Positions 10,911 through 22,430 of a stretch of DNA of 64,000 bases are shown here, piece by piece. The notes under the pieces were generated by a model. It saw only the letters and a list, made by a program, of their open reading frames with translations. It was not told where the DNA came from and did no database searches. Each line of letters starts with the position of its first letter. Within the stretch, counting starts at the first letter, position 1. This stretch comes from Neoceratodus forsteri. Taxonomy: Eukaryota; Chordata; Ceratodontiformes; Ceratodontidae. The position numbers and the translations under genes were made by a program. The stretch covers positions 1,191,007,001-1,191,071,000 of the forward strand of contig CM028132.1 in the NCBI GenBank assembly GCA_016271365.2, written 5' to 3'.

Positions 10911-11914
10911 ATGGGCCCACACACTATAGCTGAGGCTTTCAATGCCTCTTTCATAGACCTTAGCTCCGTCCTACTGCCCGACTATCTGAAGCGAGAGAGA
11001 GTCCAACTTAGTAGCAAGCTAACAATGCAAATGCACCCTAATTTCTACTTCAAACGGGTGTCCACCAAGGTCTCAAGGTCCTATGTACTGAAAGTGCTGG
11101 GAAAGACTAGGATGGGGAGCAATGGGGTTGATATGAAGCTGGTAGCACTTGCCCTTGATGAACTCATGGTCCCTATTATGAAACTTTTTAACAAATCACT
11201 CACACTAGCCAAATTTCCTACAGTTTGGAAACAAACTCTGGTAACCCATTTATAAGAGTGGGGATAGGTCCAACATTGCTAACTATAGGCCCATATCAAT
11301 CCTCGCCCCACTATCTAAAGCACTGGAAAACATTGTGGCAGACCAAATAACCGATTACCTACATAAGTACCAGCTGCAATGTCCCCAGCAACATGGCTTC
11401 CGAAAGAATCACAGCACAGCCACCACTCTGGTTGATTGCACCAACTCTGTGCACCAAGCACTTGATGAAGGAAAATTAACTGGGCCAGCCTTTTTTCCAC
11501 TTAACAAAGGCGTTTGACACAGTCAGTCACCCCTTCCTCTTGGATCAACTAAAATACATGGGAATGGCCCCAAATGCTGTGGACTGGTTCGAGGACTACC
11601 TGTCCCACAGATCCCAAAAAGTCCAAATTGACAAAGTTATATCGGGATCCAAAGAGGTGATCATAGACGTTCCCCAAGGATCAATTCTGGGACCACTCCT
11701 ATTTAGCTTGTTTTTGAATGATCTTCCCAAGGCTTGTAACAGCAAAATCATCCTGTATGCAGATGACGCTGTTCTCCTCAGTAGTAACCCCCACATTGAA
11801 CATCTTGAACGGGAACTCCAGACCTCCTTCCATAAGATTGAGGATTGGTTCAGTGCACATAAGCTACTCATCAATTATGAAAAAACTAAAACACTGCTCC
11901 TATCCGGCACATAG
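10911..11914 (+). pseudogene. LINE reverse transcriptase domain
   Basis: Reverse transcriptase of the same LINE in two or three frames. Motifs in order: 'YRPISILAPLSKALE' (about 11285), 'QHGFRKNHSTATTLVD' (about 11390), 'KAFDTVSHPFLLDQLKYMG' (crossing a frame break near 11510), 'VPQGSILGPLLFSLF' (about 11670) and the catalytic box YADD at 11756-11767, residue 73 of the second ORF. The catalytic box is intact, but frameshifts near 11260 and 11515 inactivate the copy. Confidence 0.85.
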
Positions 11915-12198
11915 CTAAAGAAGAGAGATTCCCTGTCCTATCCATCAAAAACAAAGCCAATGCACTGCTCAAACAGGTTCACTCATTTAAGTACCTGGGT
12001 GTCACCATTGATGATACCCTATCTTATGTTCAGCATATAGACATGGTGGTCAAAGCTGTTAACTCCAAGCTCGGAGTCTTATATAGACATCAGAAAAACA
12101 TCACTCCAAATGCCCTCCATCTCTCTGTCACTAGCTCAATCTTATCCATCATTGACTATGGGCTGGTGGCTAAGTAATCTTATCCAAGCTGGTGGCTT

Positions 12199-12620
12199 AT
12201 GGATACAGCCACGAATACTGCTCTGCAACGGGTGGCAACAGCATTAAACAAGGCATGTAGACTTGCCACCGGTGCTGACCCACTCACCCACACCTGTTCT
12301 CTGTACTCTCAGGTGAACTGGCTGTCACTGGAACATAGAATAAAATCCCAAACCTGCCTACTCAGCAAGAAGGCACTTCTGGACTCCACCCCCCTCTGCA
12401 TCTCTGACTTCTTCTACCAAGCCAACCCAAAGTATGGAACCAGGAGTAAGGCTTTGAGTGCACTTGATGTCCCTTTCCATAGAACCGCACACGGGCAGTT
12501 GGCCTTCACGTATAGAGCCCCTCTGTGGCTCAATGAGTGCCTGGAAGTCTCACAAGGAACTACAAGCTTGCTAGCCTTTAAGTCTGAACTTAAAAAAAAC
12601 AGCTCTTCTCCAGGAACACT
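12199..12620 (+). pseudogene. LINE C-terminal region
   Basis: Post-RT segment with 'WLSLEHRIKSQTCLLSKKAL', 'LDVPFHRTAHGQLAFTYRAP' and 'SLLAFKSELKK'. This is the usual order in L2/CR1-like ORF2 C-termini. Stops separate it from the RT. Downstream sequence to 12870 is in frame but Ser/Pro/Leu-rich and belongs to the pyrimidine-rich 3' UTR. Confidence 0.75.
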
Positions 12621-13174
12621 TGTGACTGTCCTAGTGGCACCTAAGATGGCTCTTGCCCCACAAACACTCCTCACAGATGTCTCTGCACTTGCCTACATCA
12701 TCCACCCCTTAATGTTCGCTCTAAGCAGCCTATATCGTCCACCCCTCAACCTCACCTCCCCCCTGCACACCCACCACAGTCTCCCACCTCCTTACCTGTC
12801 CTTGCAGACCATACCTCATACCTTCCAGCCACCCTCTTCTCCTCCCCCTTCCCCCCTTAACTTCTTGTAATTACCCATCACTTTTGGCCCTCTCTCCCTT
12901 CTGTTGTCACCTACCCTCAGGCTTTCTCCAACCTTCCTTACTGTTTCCACTTCCCACCCCTATGTTTCTGTTCTGACAAAGTCTTTCTATCAGACTGATA
13001 ACCTTTCCCCTCATCTCTTCCCTCTCTCCTCACAGACCACATGTTATACCCCCTCCCTCCCTCCCCTAACTTCTTGTTCACCCATCACCATTGGCCTCCT
13101 ATCCCTTTCTGTTGCCACCTACCCTCATGCTTTCTCCAATTTTATCATTTTTTTTAACTTTATTTTAATTTTTC

Positions 13175-15001
13175 TGTAACCCCTAGGTGGCTCTATCCCA
13201 AGGGCTACTACCCCTGCCTGATTTGCCACTAACAGGTTGAGGGGCCTGGATCCGATGGCAGGTGCCTCTACCCAGAGGTCGGGGTTAAGACAGTCTGATA
13301 TGACTTGGTCACAGCCCTCTGGGTCACTGCAACCCCCCTTTCTTCCCACTAGTGGCTCACACAAATCAATCACAGTACCCTTGCAATATACACTTACCCC
13401 CAGGATTGGTTCAATCAGCTTGACTCTGGGGACCCCTGTAAAGTAAGATGCAGTTATACAATAACCACTGTACAGTAATTCAACAAAGACACACAGTTCA
13501 AGCAGTGTAACTTTGCTAAACAACCAAATCTGATTTATTTAGGGGATAGTAACAAGGACAGGGAGAAATCAGGTTAATTGATTCAGTCACATTAATAATC
13601 ACAGTACTGTGCACATATTTCAGAGTCCCAAATGTCACTCTTACTGGGTACCCAGGCAATAAAAGGCTAGCCTATTTGGTGCAGCTGGTTGGGGCCCTGA
13701 GGATGGAAAATGCATGCACAATACCCACTTTGTAATCTGGAGCCGGTAGGCTCAGTTCGTGAAGAAAGAAAGGAAAAGTAATCAGATGGAACACTTGCAA
13801 TTAGGTGATGGCAGGGAGCTACCCTGATTTGTACTCACAAATTCAATGCTGAAACTGAATGGAAGGCAGATTGTCCTGGATTGCCAGGAGGAGCAGACCA
13901 TGTGGACAAGGTCCTTGTGACTGGACCCCACTGCAGTTTAGAGCAAGTGGATGTAGTCTGGATTAAGCTGTGGTTTACTTCCAGCTTCATGCACTCTATT
14001 CACTGTACAGGGGATTTGAAACGCGATTCCCCACAAGCACTACACACATTTATATGTAAAAAGGAAAGTACTATACCAGGCAGGCTGCTTCTCTATCCCG
14101 ATAGCAATTACTGCACAATACCCGGGAGAACACACAGCAGATTCAGTTCCTGACAGACCGAGCGTGATTCAGCAATTTCTCCAGTCTTCTACAGGGTGAG
14201 CCTGGTTTCCTCACTTCTGGTGCTTCTTTCTCCTTACAAGCTCTGATTCAAGCCCACACTGGCACTCACAAACAGTTGTAGGTCAGTACCCAGGGGACTC
14301 ACACCAGCCTGCTAAAAACTCAACAGCTAGGAGCCTGGAGCCCTTTCCCTTCGACAGTCACAACTCATCTCATCTTTCAAGTAGACAGAGCCGGGCATTT
14401 CCTTTGAGTTCCTCCCAGTCAGTTGGCTGGTTTTGCTGTCACTCACAGTAAACTCCCCCTGTTGGTGGAAAAAAGGCGCCGAAGTCCAAACTACAATTCC
14501 CAGAAGCATTGGCCATACAGTACATAGGTGGCTGGCTCCACAATGAGAGTCCAAGTTCTGATTTGCTGGCAGCAGGCTCCATTTCAAAGGTCCCCCCACA
14601 CTGATTGGTCCAGTTCAGCAGTTTAAAACTAGAATGGGGAACTAGGCAAACAGAGTTATGATTGCAAAGAAAAGCAGGTTAGACAAACTGTATTCTCGTT
14701 ATTACTCTAAATGATGTCTGGCAAACAGTTATATCTTTGAAAAGTGCTCACTCTGCCCACTTAGTGATGGCAGAAACAGAGCGATTTGGCAGCAGCTCGA
14801 ATGGGACTCAAGCAGGGAAACACACAGACCCCCATCCAAATTAATTATGTCTGCAGGCAGACAGCTCTTAAAGAGACAGTACCAGAGGCTCTAAAAGCAC
14901 TCACAGATAAATGGCTTAGACGACGAACACCATCCAGGCTTGGAGCATTCAAGCAAGCTCCTGGAAGACTTTTGGGAGCCCCCATTTGCAGAGGGGTTAC
15001 A
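13175..15001. mobile_element. Solo LTR with 4-bp target duplication
   Basis: The segment begins 'tgtaacccct' and ends 'aggggttaca', the TG...CA inverted ends of an LTR. The 4-base sequence 'tttc' flanks it on both sides (13171-13174 and 15002-15005). No gag or pol sequence is present, so it is best read as a solo LTR left by recombination between two LTRs, about 1.83 kb long. Orientation is not certain: an AATAAA-type signal on the minus strand near 13530 hints at minus. It interrupts the 3' region of the L1 element. Confidence 0.75.
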
Positions 15002-15765
15002 TTTCTATATATCATTACAATATATATGAAACATATAGTGAACAGTCCATATAGACATTAACACCAGCGGGAAAACAATTTATCCCCTACCATACAGGAT
15101 TTAAACATTGCATCCACTATATTGTGATACAGCAAGTGAGGGTCCCAACTTATTACTGTCACTAAAAAATCCTAAATATGCCATGGGGAACAGCCCATGA
15201 GCTACATGGCTAGCTTAACATTGTAGGATTGTCCATCAGTATCCAGCCTTATAAAAGGAAACAAGCCCCAAGAGGGACTTAGGTTGTCATGATAATACCT
15301 TAAGGTAATAATACAAATTCTAACACTTTAAACATTAAGCAGCAGAATCAATAGACATTCACTATAGAACATTTGTAAACCTAAATTGAGAATTTATCAT
15401 CCCAAAAGCCACCTACATATGTGAGATCTTATCCCTTCCTCATTATATTTAACTTTTTAATAAAGCTCCCCTTCACTTTAAACCCAGATTAAGTACTCCA
15501 AACGTGAAAGTATTACTTGGGTAGTATGATAAGTCTCAACCCCAGATACAATAAACATCGCAGTAAACTTAAAATAGCCCATTTGAGTTTAGCCCCAAAC
15601 CATTCCAAGTAGGCAAAGAGAATTAGAGATTATTTAAAGTCACTTAGGTGAAAAGCTGAACGTCTGTTTAACATAGAACAAGGCAAAATGGATCAGAAGA
15701 AGCACAGTCACTTACCTGGAAAGTCCAGAGGGAAACACAGCCAGCTTGTTAACCAGGCCTCCCAT

Positions 15766-16616
15766 TCAGGTATCTCCATCGGAATCATCAGACTCAGCAG
15801 CTTCTTCATGATGTCTGTCGGTTGCAGCCCAACATGTGGCCCATTTCTCTGCATCAACCGGGTCCAAGAACAGAAAAACCTTCCCTTGATGTGTAATGCA
15901 GAGTCTTGCTGGAAAAATCATGGAGTGCACAATCCCTGCATCTCTTAGAGTCCTTCTCACCCCATCAAAATGTTTACGCCTCTGGCAAGTAGAGTAGCTG
16001 ATGTCAGGGAAAAAGTAAACATGCTGTGCCTCCTGCATGATCGGGCTCGCCTTCCGAGCATATCTGAGGACCCGATCTCGTGAGCCCACTCCTGAAGTAA
16101 CGATCATCAGTGTCCTGGGTTTATCTGTATTCTAGGAGTGACCACTAGAATTAATTCTGTAGGCTTTCTGTATATCCCATACAATGTCATCCCCCTCTGG
16201 AACCAGCTTTTCCGTTAGCCACTTGTGTAGATACATAATAGGATGATCTGCCTCTCACTGCCTTCTGGAAGGCCTAAAATCCGCACATTCCCAGAGTGGG
16301 CCTGATTTTCTAAGGCCTCTAGGTGTGCACGCAGATGTTGGTTTTCCTTCACCAGGAGAGCATTGGTAGTCATATTAGAATCCGTTTGCCGTTGGACATT
16401 GTGAAGCTCTTTTTTAAGGCCATCCACGGCTGTTTCCACTACTAAAACCCGACTGTTAAAGTCGTCCACTGTTTGACTGAGGGTGGAAACCGAAGCAATT
16501 AGATTTTGGAGCTTATGCCCCAAAGAAGCAATAGTTTCTTGTGATCCAGTTTCTGCATCAGCCTGCAGTGTAGATTGTGATCGCGAGGCCCCACCTGAGC
16601 CTTTGCTTCTATCCAC
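15766..16616 (-). pseudogene. L1 ORF1 protein remnant
   Basis: Minus-strand L1 ORF1p, an RNA-binding chaperone in active L1s. The N-terminal ORF (complement of 16616-16215) shows heptad-like leucines and valines ('LGHKLQNLIASVSTLSQTV') forming a coiled coil, then 'HLRAHLEALENQAHSGN' and 'VRILGLPEG', the start of the RRM. The C-terminal domain is in a second ORF (complement of 16107-15766) with 'RKASPIMQEAQHVYFFPDIS' and 'FDGVRRTLRDAGI'. A frameshift or stop near 16200 separates them. It may begin further upstream, near 16650, in another frame. Confidence 0.82.
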
Positions 16617-16794
16617 TCCGGCTTGCAGTTTTTCCTTTTTTGGGTTGCCCGTTTTGGTATATCAAAGTCGCCCGATCTACTGGTAATACCAAAATTAACT
16701 TTACTCGATGTTAAATAGTATTTTCAGGGCTAAATAGAGGAGAATTCTCAGGAGCTCAATAATCTGCTGCTTCTCTGCTCGGGCTCCACAGTGC

Positions 16795-17116
16795 CCCTCC
16801 CCACTTTCTTTTTTGACAAAGTTTTCTACCAGACTGCTAACCTTCCCCTCATCTCTACTCCTCTCCTCCCACCTGCCCCTGGTTCTCCCTTGAACCCGTC
16901 TACTCTCCCCACTGGCAAGGATCAATGTCACCTTAACTATCTCCCTATGTTAATTGTTATTGCTGCATCTCAGTGAACTGTTTATTATCATATGCTGTAT
17001 ATAGTGTATTTTCAACTATTTGTTTTTATTCTCTTATGTGGAACCTTTGTAAAACCGCTTCTGCTCAAAGGTTGTTTCCGAATAATTAATAAATAAATAA
17101 AAACGAAAAAAAAAAA
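16795..17116 (+). mobile_element. 3' end of the 9.9-kb LINE, beyond the L1 insertion
   Basis: Continues the LINE broken at 13140. It opens with the repeated 3' UTR unit ('gacaaagttttctaccagac'; compare 12975) and closes with 'gtggaacctttgtaaaaccg', a small hairpin ('gcttctgc') and an 'aataaataaataaaaa' tail ending in an A-run near 17112. Confidence 0.7.
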
Positions 17117-17400
17117 CAGCTGTCTTTCCAGTTAATCTGAGTAGCCAGGCCATGGAATGGGAAAACTAAAAGCTGGGGGTGAAGGGGAGATCAGTTGCCG
17201 GTACTAGTGATGGGTGGGGGAAGGGTGAAGGTGAGGCAATTTGCAAAACAACACCTAACCAACATGACTTACACAAACATTATATTCATGAGGCAATTTA
17301 ACTGGAGGCTTCGAGGAGGTTTGAAGGAGCTCGAAGAATTTCGTGGCCTTGTTTAGTCCATGATTGCCAATAATTACAGCTACACCTGTAGGGTCATGAG
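17117..17400. other. No gene seen
   Basis: Short unassigned stretch between two LINEs. No ORF or repeat recognised. Confidence 0.4.
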
Positions 17401-18564
17401 TAACAGCTGCTGTTAAGATCTTCACTGGGTTTGTGTCGGGGTTTGGTTGGGGGGGTTCCCTTGCAGACCTGGAGTTTTCTGGACCCTGCTCCCTGGACTC
17501 CTGTTGGAGGATTGGGGTCGGGTGGTGAGGGGCACAAACTGCCTTGTGGTCGGTGGCGGTAGGGCCATCTGTGTTGTCTGGGGGCTCTGTGGTCTGTATG
17601 GTTTCCCCCCCACCCTTCTTTCCTGACGTGGAAGACTTTCAGATCTTTTTATTTGAACTAGCTGTCACTGTGCTGTGTCGGTTTGCTTCTCGCCTCCTTG
17701 CCTGGAGCCTGACGGGCGAAGAAAGTTCATCTTACCTGGACTTTCAGATGGATAATCCCTGCCCGAGAGTATGAATTATGGCCTGGCTTGTTGTTTGAGG
17801 TCCTTACTCTGTGTTTTCATTTGTGGTCGAATCACTTTCTGGGATCAGTACTATCATTTTTTTGTTTGTGGAGGGAGGTTGTGAGAGAACCTCTCACACT
17901 CCTACTTGGATTTTATTTTCTTTATTGAGTTTTGGACATATTTTCCACTGACTAGGAGTGAGAGTCCTAGTTTCTTCAATCTTCTCTGGTTTCATTTGAG
18001 GTGAGAGGCTGTGAGAGAACCTCCCAGACATCGACTTATTTCTCTATGGATTTGGCCCAACTGTGAACTGTGGCCTTATCTTTATTATTGATTGGGAGTG
18101 AGAGCCCAGTCTGTTTTTCATAATTGATTTTGCTGTTTAATTATTAATTAATTTTATTTGTTTGTTGTATTTTTGTAGTTGTTTTGTTTACTTGAACTAC
18201 TTGGTTTGGCTTAAGTAGTGCCGTATTACTTATCAGAATGTGCTTGATGAAAGCTGTCCCTGTCAGGCGCTACTGGCCCTCTGAGCTTTGGGACCTCCAC
18301 CCCTTTACCTACCCTGCTTTGTCGGCAGCAGTGTATGGCCACTGTAGGGCTGTTGGAATCATGGGGAGGAGGAGGAGGAGGAGGGATGGAGGACCGGGGA
18401 GGGGGATTGAGCTGAGTGGCTCGATTGGGGTAGTGGGGTCCAGAAGACACTCTGGAGTGAAATGGTGCACTGAACGAGGGTTGCCTTGTTTAGTGCCCAT
18501 ACCCAAGGGCTTCATGTTTAGTGAGTCAGTACCTCAAACTGCTCCAGTTTCCCACCCAATCCGC

Positions 18565-19190
18565 ATGGTGTTGTGCAATGCCAGATCTATTAAACACAAG
18601 TCAGCCATTATAGCTGATCTTGTTGGGTCGTCTGACCTGGCTTGCATCACCAAGACCTGGCTGGATGAAAATGCTGGTCCCATTCTGGAGTCAGCAATTC
18701 CAGTCGGTTTCTCTGTGATACACCGTGCTAGGTTGGGTTGTGGGGTGGGGGTGTAGCAATCTGTTTTAAATCAGAATTGGGCCTTGTGGATGTGCCAGTT
18801 GAGGACACCAGGTCCTTTGAGTGTACCATTGTCGCAGGTGTGGGGTGCAAAATTGCTCTCGTCTATTGTTCACCAGGTGGCAAGAGTCAGTTTTTGCAGG
18901 AGATCACGGACTTTGTTGTCAATCTGGTATTGGACTCCCCCAGGCTGATGGTACTGGGGGACTTCAATGCCTGGGTCGATGATGAACTCTCGCAATTTGG
19001 ACAAGACTTCCTCTGTATTATGAGTTCTTTGGGCTTCACACAGGTAGATTCCTCTGTGACTCATAATTACGATCACTCATTGGACCTGGTCTTTCTCCTG
19101 GGGTTGGAAGCCTCAGACTTGGTGGTGGAACCAATCGAATGGTCCGACCACCACACCATTAGGTTCAATTTCTTGGCTCCCCTTGTAGGC
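18565..19190 (+). pseudogene. L2-like endonuclease domain
   Basis: AP-type endonuclease that nicks the insertion target. Motifs: 'VLCNARSI' (about 18570), 'ACITKTWLDEN' (about 18640), 'GGGVAI' (18742 on), 'VLGDFNAWVDD' (about 18950) and 'WSDHHTIRFNF' (about 19140). The normally invariant Glu of 'TETWL' is Lys here, which would abolish metal binding. A frameshift near 18745 splits the domain into two ORFs (18238-18756 and 18738-19235). Confidence 0.85.
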
Positions 19191-19883
19191 CTGCCCTTGT
19201 GGAGATGGTCTAATACTGCCCACTATGGGGTTTGACCACTGATGGTCTTTTGGCGGTGTTGGACCTATCGGGAATTCCGGATCCAAGCGAGGGTCCAGAG
19301 AATCTTCTGTAGGCTTTTAATCAAGCAGTGGAGGAAGCTCTGGATACCCTTGCTCCTTTCCATGTTTGCCCACTTACTCTCCACCCTCGGTCCCCATGGT
19401 TTGATGGGACCTTGAGGGGGGATGAAGCAGGTAGGGTGAAAGCTAGAGCATGCTTGGCGTAGAACCGGCTTAGATGCTGACAGACTTAGACTGATGGAGC
19501 ATTATGGGCTCTATCAGTCAGCAATCTCCCATAAGAAGGCAGAATTCCTGTCCAGGGATATTGCTGCTGCACAGAACCGACCAGCTCAGCTGTTCCGAAA
19601 GGTAGACAGACTGTGCAATCCAGCCTGTCTACGAGTCTGGAAGGCCTTGTCGCAAGTAGAGTGCGACAAATTTGCTCACTTCTTTGCTGATAAGGTTACC
19701 GACATCAGGTTGGAGACTCGCCAATTGCCCTCTATGGGGGTTACTGGTGGACAAAGAAAAGTCACAACACCCTCGTTTTGCTGGGCCGATTTTGACCATC
19801 TGGTGATCAATGATATCATGTGGCTTCTCCGGAGTGTGCATCCAACTTATTTTAGTTAAGACCCAGGCCCTACCCACTTTCTA

Positions 19884-21074
19884 ATGAGGTGTGTAGGCGT
19901 GATCGGCCCGGTTCTAGCACAAATAATCTGGTGTTCACTGGAGTCGGGGGAGTTACCCAGCTCCCTGAAGGTGGCTGTGGTTACCCCACTTCTCAAGAAG
20001 TCATCTCTTGACCCAGATTCCCCTGCAAACTACAGGCCGATCTCTAACCTTCCCTTTATAGAGAAGGTTATTGAGGAATTTGTCGCACAAAAGTTGGAGA
20101 ACCATCTTACCATCCATGCTATCTACAATCCTCTCCAGTCTGGTTTCCATAAGAGACATAGTACTGAGATCGCTCTGGTTCGAGTACTCAATGATCTCCT
20201 GATGGCTAGAGATCAGAAGTGCCATTCCATCTTGGTCCTTCTGGATCTCTTTTCAGCTTTAGACACTGTGGACCATGGGGTACTTCTTGACTGCCTGTGG
20301 TTCATCTGTGATCTGTCTGGCACAGTTCTCAGATGGTTTCACTCTTTCCTCACTGGTAGGTCACAGAAGGTAGTATCAGGGATTTTTTCCTCTGACTTCT
20401 TCTCCCTGACATGTGGGGTTCCGCAGGGTTCAGTGCTGTCCTCCATGTTGTTCACAGTGTATATGCTCCCATTAAGAGACATTGTAAGACGGTATGGGCT
20501 GAGTTTTCACTGTTATGCAGATGATACTCAGTTGTACCTGTCTTTTGTGCCCAACCAGGATAGTGCACTCTCGGTCTTCTCCAACTGTCTCGCCAAAATC
20601 CAAGACTGGATGAATTCCAGTTGGCTTAGATTGAAACCTGGCAAGATGGAGGTGTTGGTCGTGGAACCAGGTCACCGGGTTGAAGGGTCAGTTGCTGGGC
20701 AGCCCTCTGGGCGTTGGCTCGGAGGCTCTCAGCTCCTGATCTCTGAATGGGTGCGGAATCTGGGGGTGATATTTGACGATGGGCTGACGCTGCATTCGCA
20801 GGTGTCAGCTGTGGTCAAGTCCTCTTTTTACCATCTGAGGAACAATGCCCAGATTAAGCACCTCATTCCGTCTGGCGACCTTCCAACTTTTGTCCACGTG
20901 TTCATGACCTCACGCCTTGACTTTTGTAACTCCCTATACCTAGGGCTTCCTGAGGTTGATATATGCTGCCTGCAGCTAGTGCAGAATGCTGCGGCCAGGT
21001 TGTTGTCTGGGCCTACTCGATCTGGTCATATTTCACCTGTGCTGCGTGTTCTGCACTGGTTGCCTGTTCAGTAG
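19884..21074 (+). pseudogene. L2-like reverse transcriptase, 396-codon open frame
   Basis: Continuous open frame covering the whole RT and thumb. Motifs: 'KVAVVTPLLKKSSLDP' (residues 30-45), 'NYRPISNLPFIEKVIE' (about 49-64), 'SGFHKRHSTEIALVRVLNDL' (about 86-105), 'LLDLFSALDTVDHGVLLDCL', '[17 protein letters not shown]' and the catalytic box YADD at residues 211-214 (20514-20525). The usual LLDLSAAFDTVDH reads LLDLFSALDTVDH, two substitutions beside the first catalytic Asp. It ends at a stop within 'LHWLPVQ*', after which the C-terminal domain continues. It is catalytically plausible but lacks an intact endonuclease. Confidence 0.88.
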
Positions 21075-21095
21075 CGGATCACCTTTAAAGTTGGC

Positions 21096-21371
21096 TTGCT
21101 AACTTTAAGAGCCCTCCATGGCTTGGGTCCGAGTTACCTACAAGTGCTTCTGAGTCCCTACTGCCCCCTCAGACCACTCCACTCAACCGACGAGGGATTA
21201 CTGGAGATTCTCAGGGTGCGTTTGAAGTCCTCTGGAACTCGGGCTTTTGCTTTTGCTGCTCCCACCCTGTGGAATTCTCTACCTCATTGGGTGAGAGAAT
21301 GCCAGGCAGTAGAGAGCTTTAAAATTGCTTTAAAAACATACTTATTTGTATGTGCTTTCCCTGATGTTTAG
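21096..21371 (+). pseudogene. L2-like C-terminal domain
   Basis: Continues the RT ORF after the stop at 21072-21074. Contains 'TLRALHGLGPSYLQVLLSPY', 'GTRAFAFAAPTLWNSLPHWV' and 'SFKIALKTYLF', the usual end of L2 ORF2. Followed directly by the 3' UTR. Confidence 0.8.
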
Positions 21372-21739
21372 TATTCTCTGACTTTTAATATTTTAAGTAT
21401 TGGATATTTCATATTTAATAGTGCTATGGTTTTATTTACCTGTGTTTATCTATTTTAGAGTTTGTGGACTATACAGCGCTTTGACATTTGCGCTTAACAA
21501 ATAAATTTTATTGTTATTATTCTTATTATGATAAAGGATACTAAACTATCCGAAAAGTGTCAAGGCGTTGTTTTCTGTGGCACCTCAATAAACTTTTTTG
21601 GGCACATTTATAACTTTGAGAACAGCGTCCTTCTTCACAATGAGTGGTGAGTGCTTTGATTTTTAGTTGCTGTATTCACAAAGTGTTTTACAAGGCAAAG
21701 GAGTGCCACACTGGTAACACAGGAAAAGTGAATATAATT

Positions 21740-22365
21740 GCATTTCTGGTGCTCAATGTGGCCCAACAGGGAATAAAAACATCTGGCACCCTCTCCCAAC
21801 TACCTGATGGGTTCAGTGAGCAACCCGGCCCATCGGGTAATAAAATAAAAATCTATCCCCCTCCCCCAACTACCTGACAGGTCCAGTGCCCAATTTAACC
21901 CATCAGGGAATAAAACAAATTGTCCCCTCTCCACAAACAATCTGATAAATCCAGTGCACAACCTGATGATCAGGAATTTAAAAAAAAAAAGTTCCTCTCT
22001 CCCAAAACTACATGATGGGTTCGTTTTGCAACCCAACCTGCCCACCTCCCATAAGGACTTGAGAGGTCCAATGCCCAACCTGCTGATCAGGGGATAATAA
22101 AAAAGATAACCATCCCCCAACAACCTGACAGATCCAGTTTTCAATCAGGCCAGTAAGGGAATTAAAAAAAAAATCTGACCTCATTTCAACAACCTGACAG
22201 GTCCGGTGCCTAACCCCGCCTGGCAGGAAATAAAAAAAATCTGGCCATCTTCTACTCAACATGTTACCAGTCTGGTGCCAAACCTGGCCCATCAGTGAAC
22301 AAAAAAACATCTGTCTCCCCTTCCTCCAACCATCTGATGGATCTTGTGCCCAACAAAGTCAAATG
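21740..22365. repeat. Minisatellite, ~68-bp unit, left block
   Basis: About nine to ten diverged copies of a 60-72 bp unit. Each has 'acctgacaggtccagtgccc' or a close variant, then 'cccatcagggaataaaa' and a pyrimidine run with 'cccctctccca'. The same unit reappears at 31236-31600 on the far side of DIRS-B. The long reading frames here are by-products of the repeat. Confidence 0.85.
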
Positions 22366-22430
22366 GAGATAAGGAGGAGCAGCAGCAAAGCGGTGAGTGG
22401 AAGGTGGAATGAGCAGGGTAGTAAAAAAAT

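Larger units (their letters stand above)
9936..13140 (+). mobile_element. L2/jockey-type LINE, 5' truncated; tail displaced to 16795-17116
   Basis: Plus-strand non-LTR retrotransposon with part of the endonuclease (9936-10440), reverse transcriptase (10911-11914), C-terminal region (12199-12620) and a long pyrimidine-rich 3' UTR. The 3' UTR contains tandem copies of a ~205-bp unit (compare 12850-12960 with 13060-13140). The element is cut at about 13140 by a minus-strand L1, and its 3' end resumes at about 16795, where the 'gacaaag.ctttctatcagactg' type block recurs. Protein style is jockey superfamily (L2, Crack or Daphne-like); I cannot name the family. Confidence 0.78.
13141..16790 (-). 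mobile_element. ORF1-only L1-like element, minus strand, split by a solo LTR
   Basis: A minus-strand L1-like insertion sitting in the 3' UTR of the LINE at 9.9-17.1 kb. It carries ORF1 (15766-16616), then about 700 bases of non-coding 3' sequence and an A-rich tail, seen on the plus strand as the T-rich run at about 13138-13174. No ORF2 sequence lies between ORF1 and the tail. Removing the solo LTR at 13175-15001 leaves about 1.8 kb, close to the size of the plus-strand ORF1-only copy at 38148-39806. The 5' boundary near 16790 is estimated from where the host LINE resumes. Confidence 0.65.
17400..21535 (+). mobile_element. Near full-length L2-like LINE
   Basis: Plus-strand L2-type LINE: a GT-rich 5' region (17400-18240, start uncertain), endonuclease (about 18565-19190), linker (19490-19860), reverse transcriptase (19884-21074), C-terminal region (21096-21371) and a short 3' UTR ending 'ataaattttattgttattat' near 21525. 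Only a few breaks separate the domains, making it the best-preserved LINE in the window. The 3' tail with 'tacagcgctttgacatttgc' is of the type seen in many vertebrate L2 elements. Confidence 0.85.

Noticed and set aside
12620..13180. Pro/Ser/Leu-rich ORFs suggesting a secreted or membrane protein
   Set aside because: They are readings of the pyrimidine-rich LINE 3' UTR. The same composition recurs at 8880-9120 and 16800-16920.
21800..22310. Overlapping minus-strand ORFs of 100-114 codons with repeated peptides
   Set aside because: They are translations of the 68-bp minisatellite; frames shift between units and no codon conservation is apparent.
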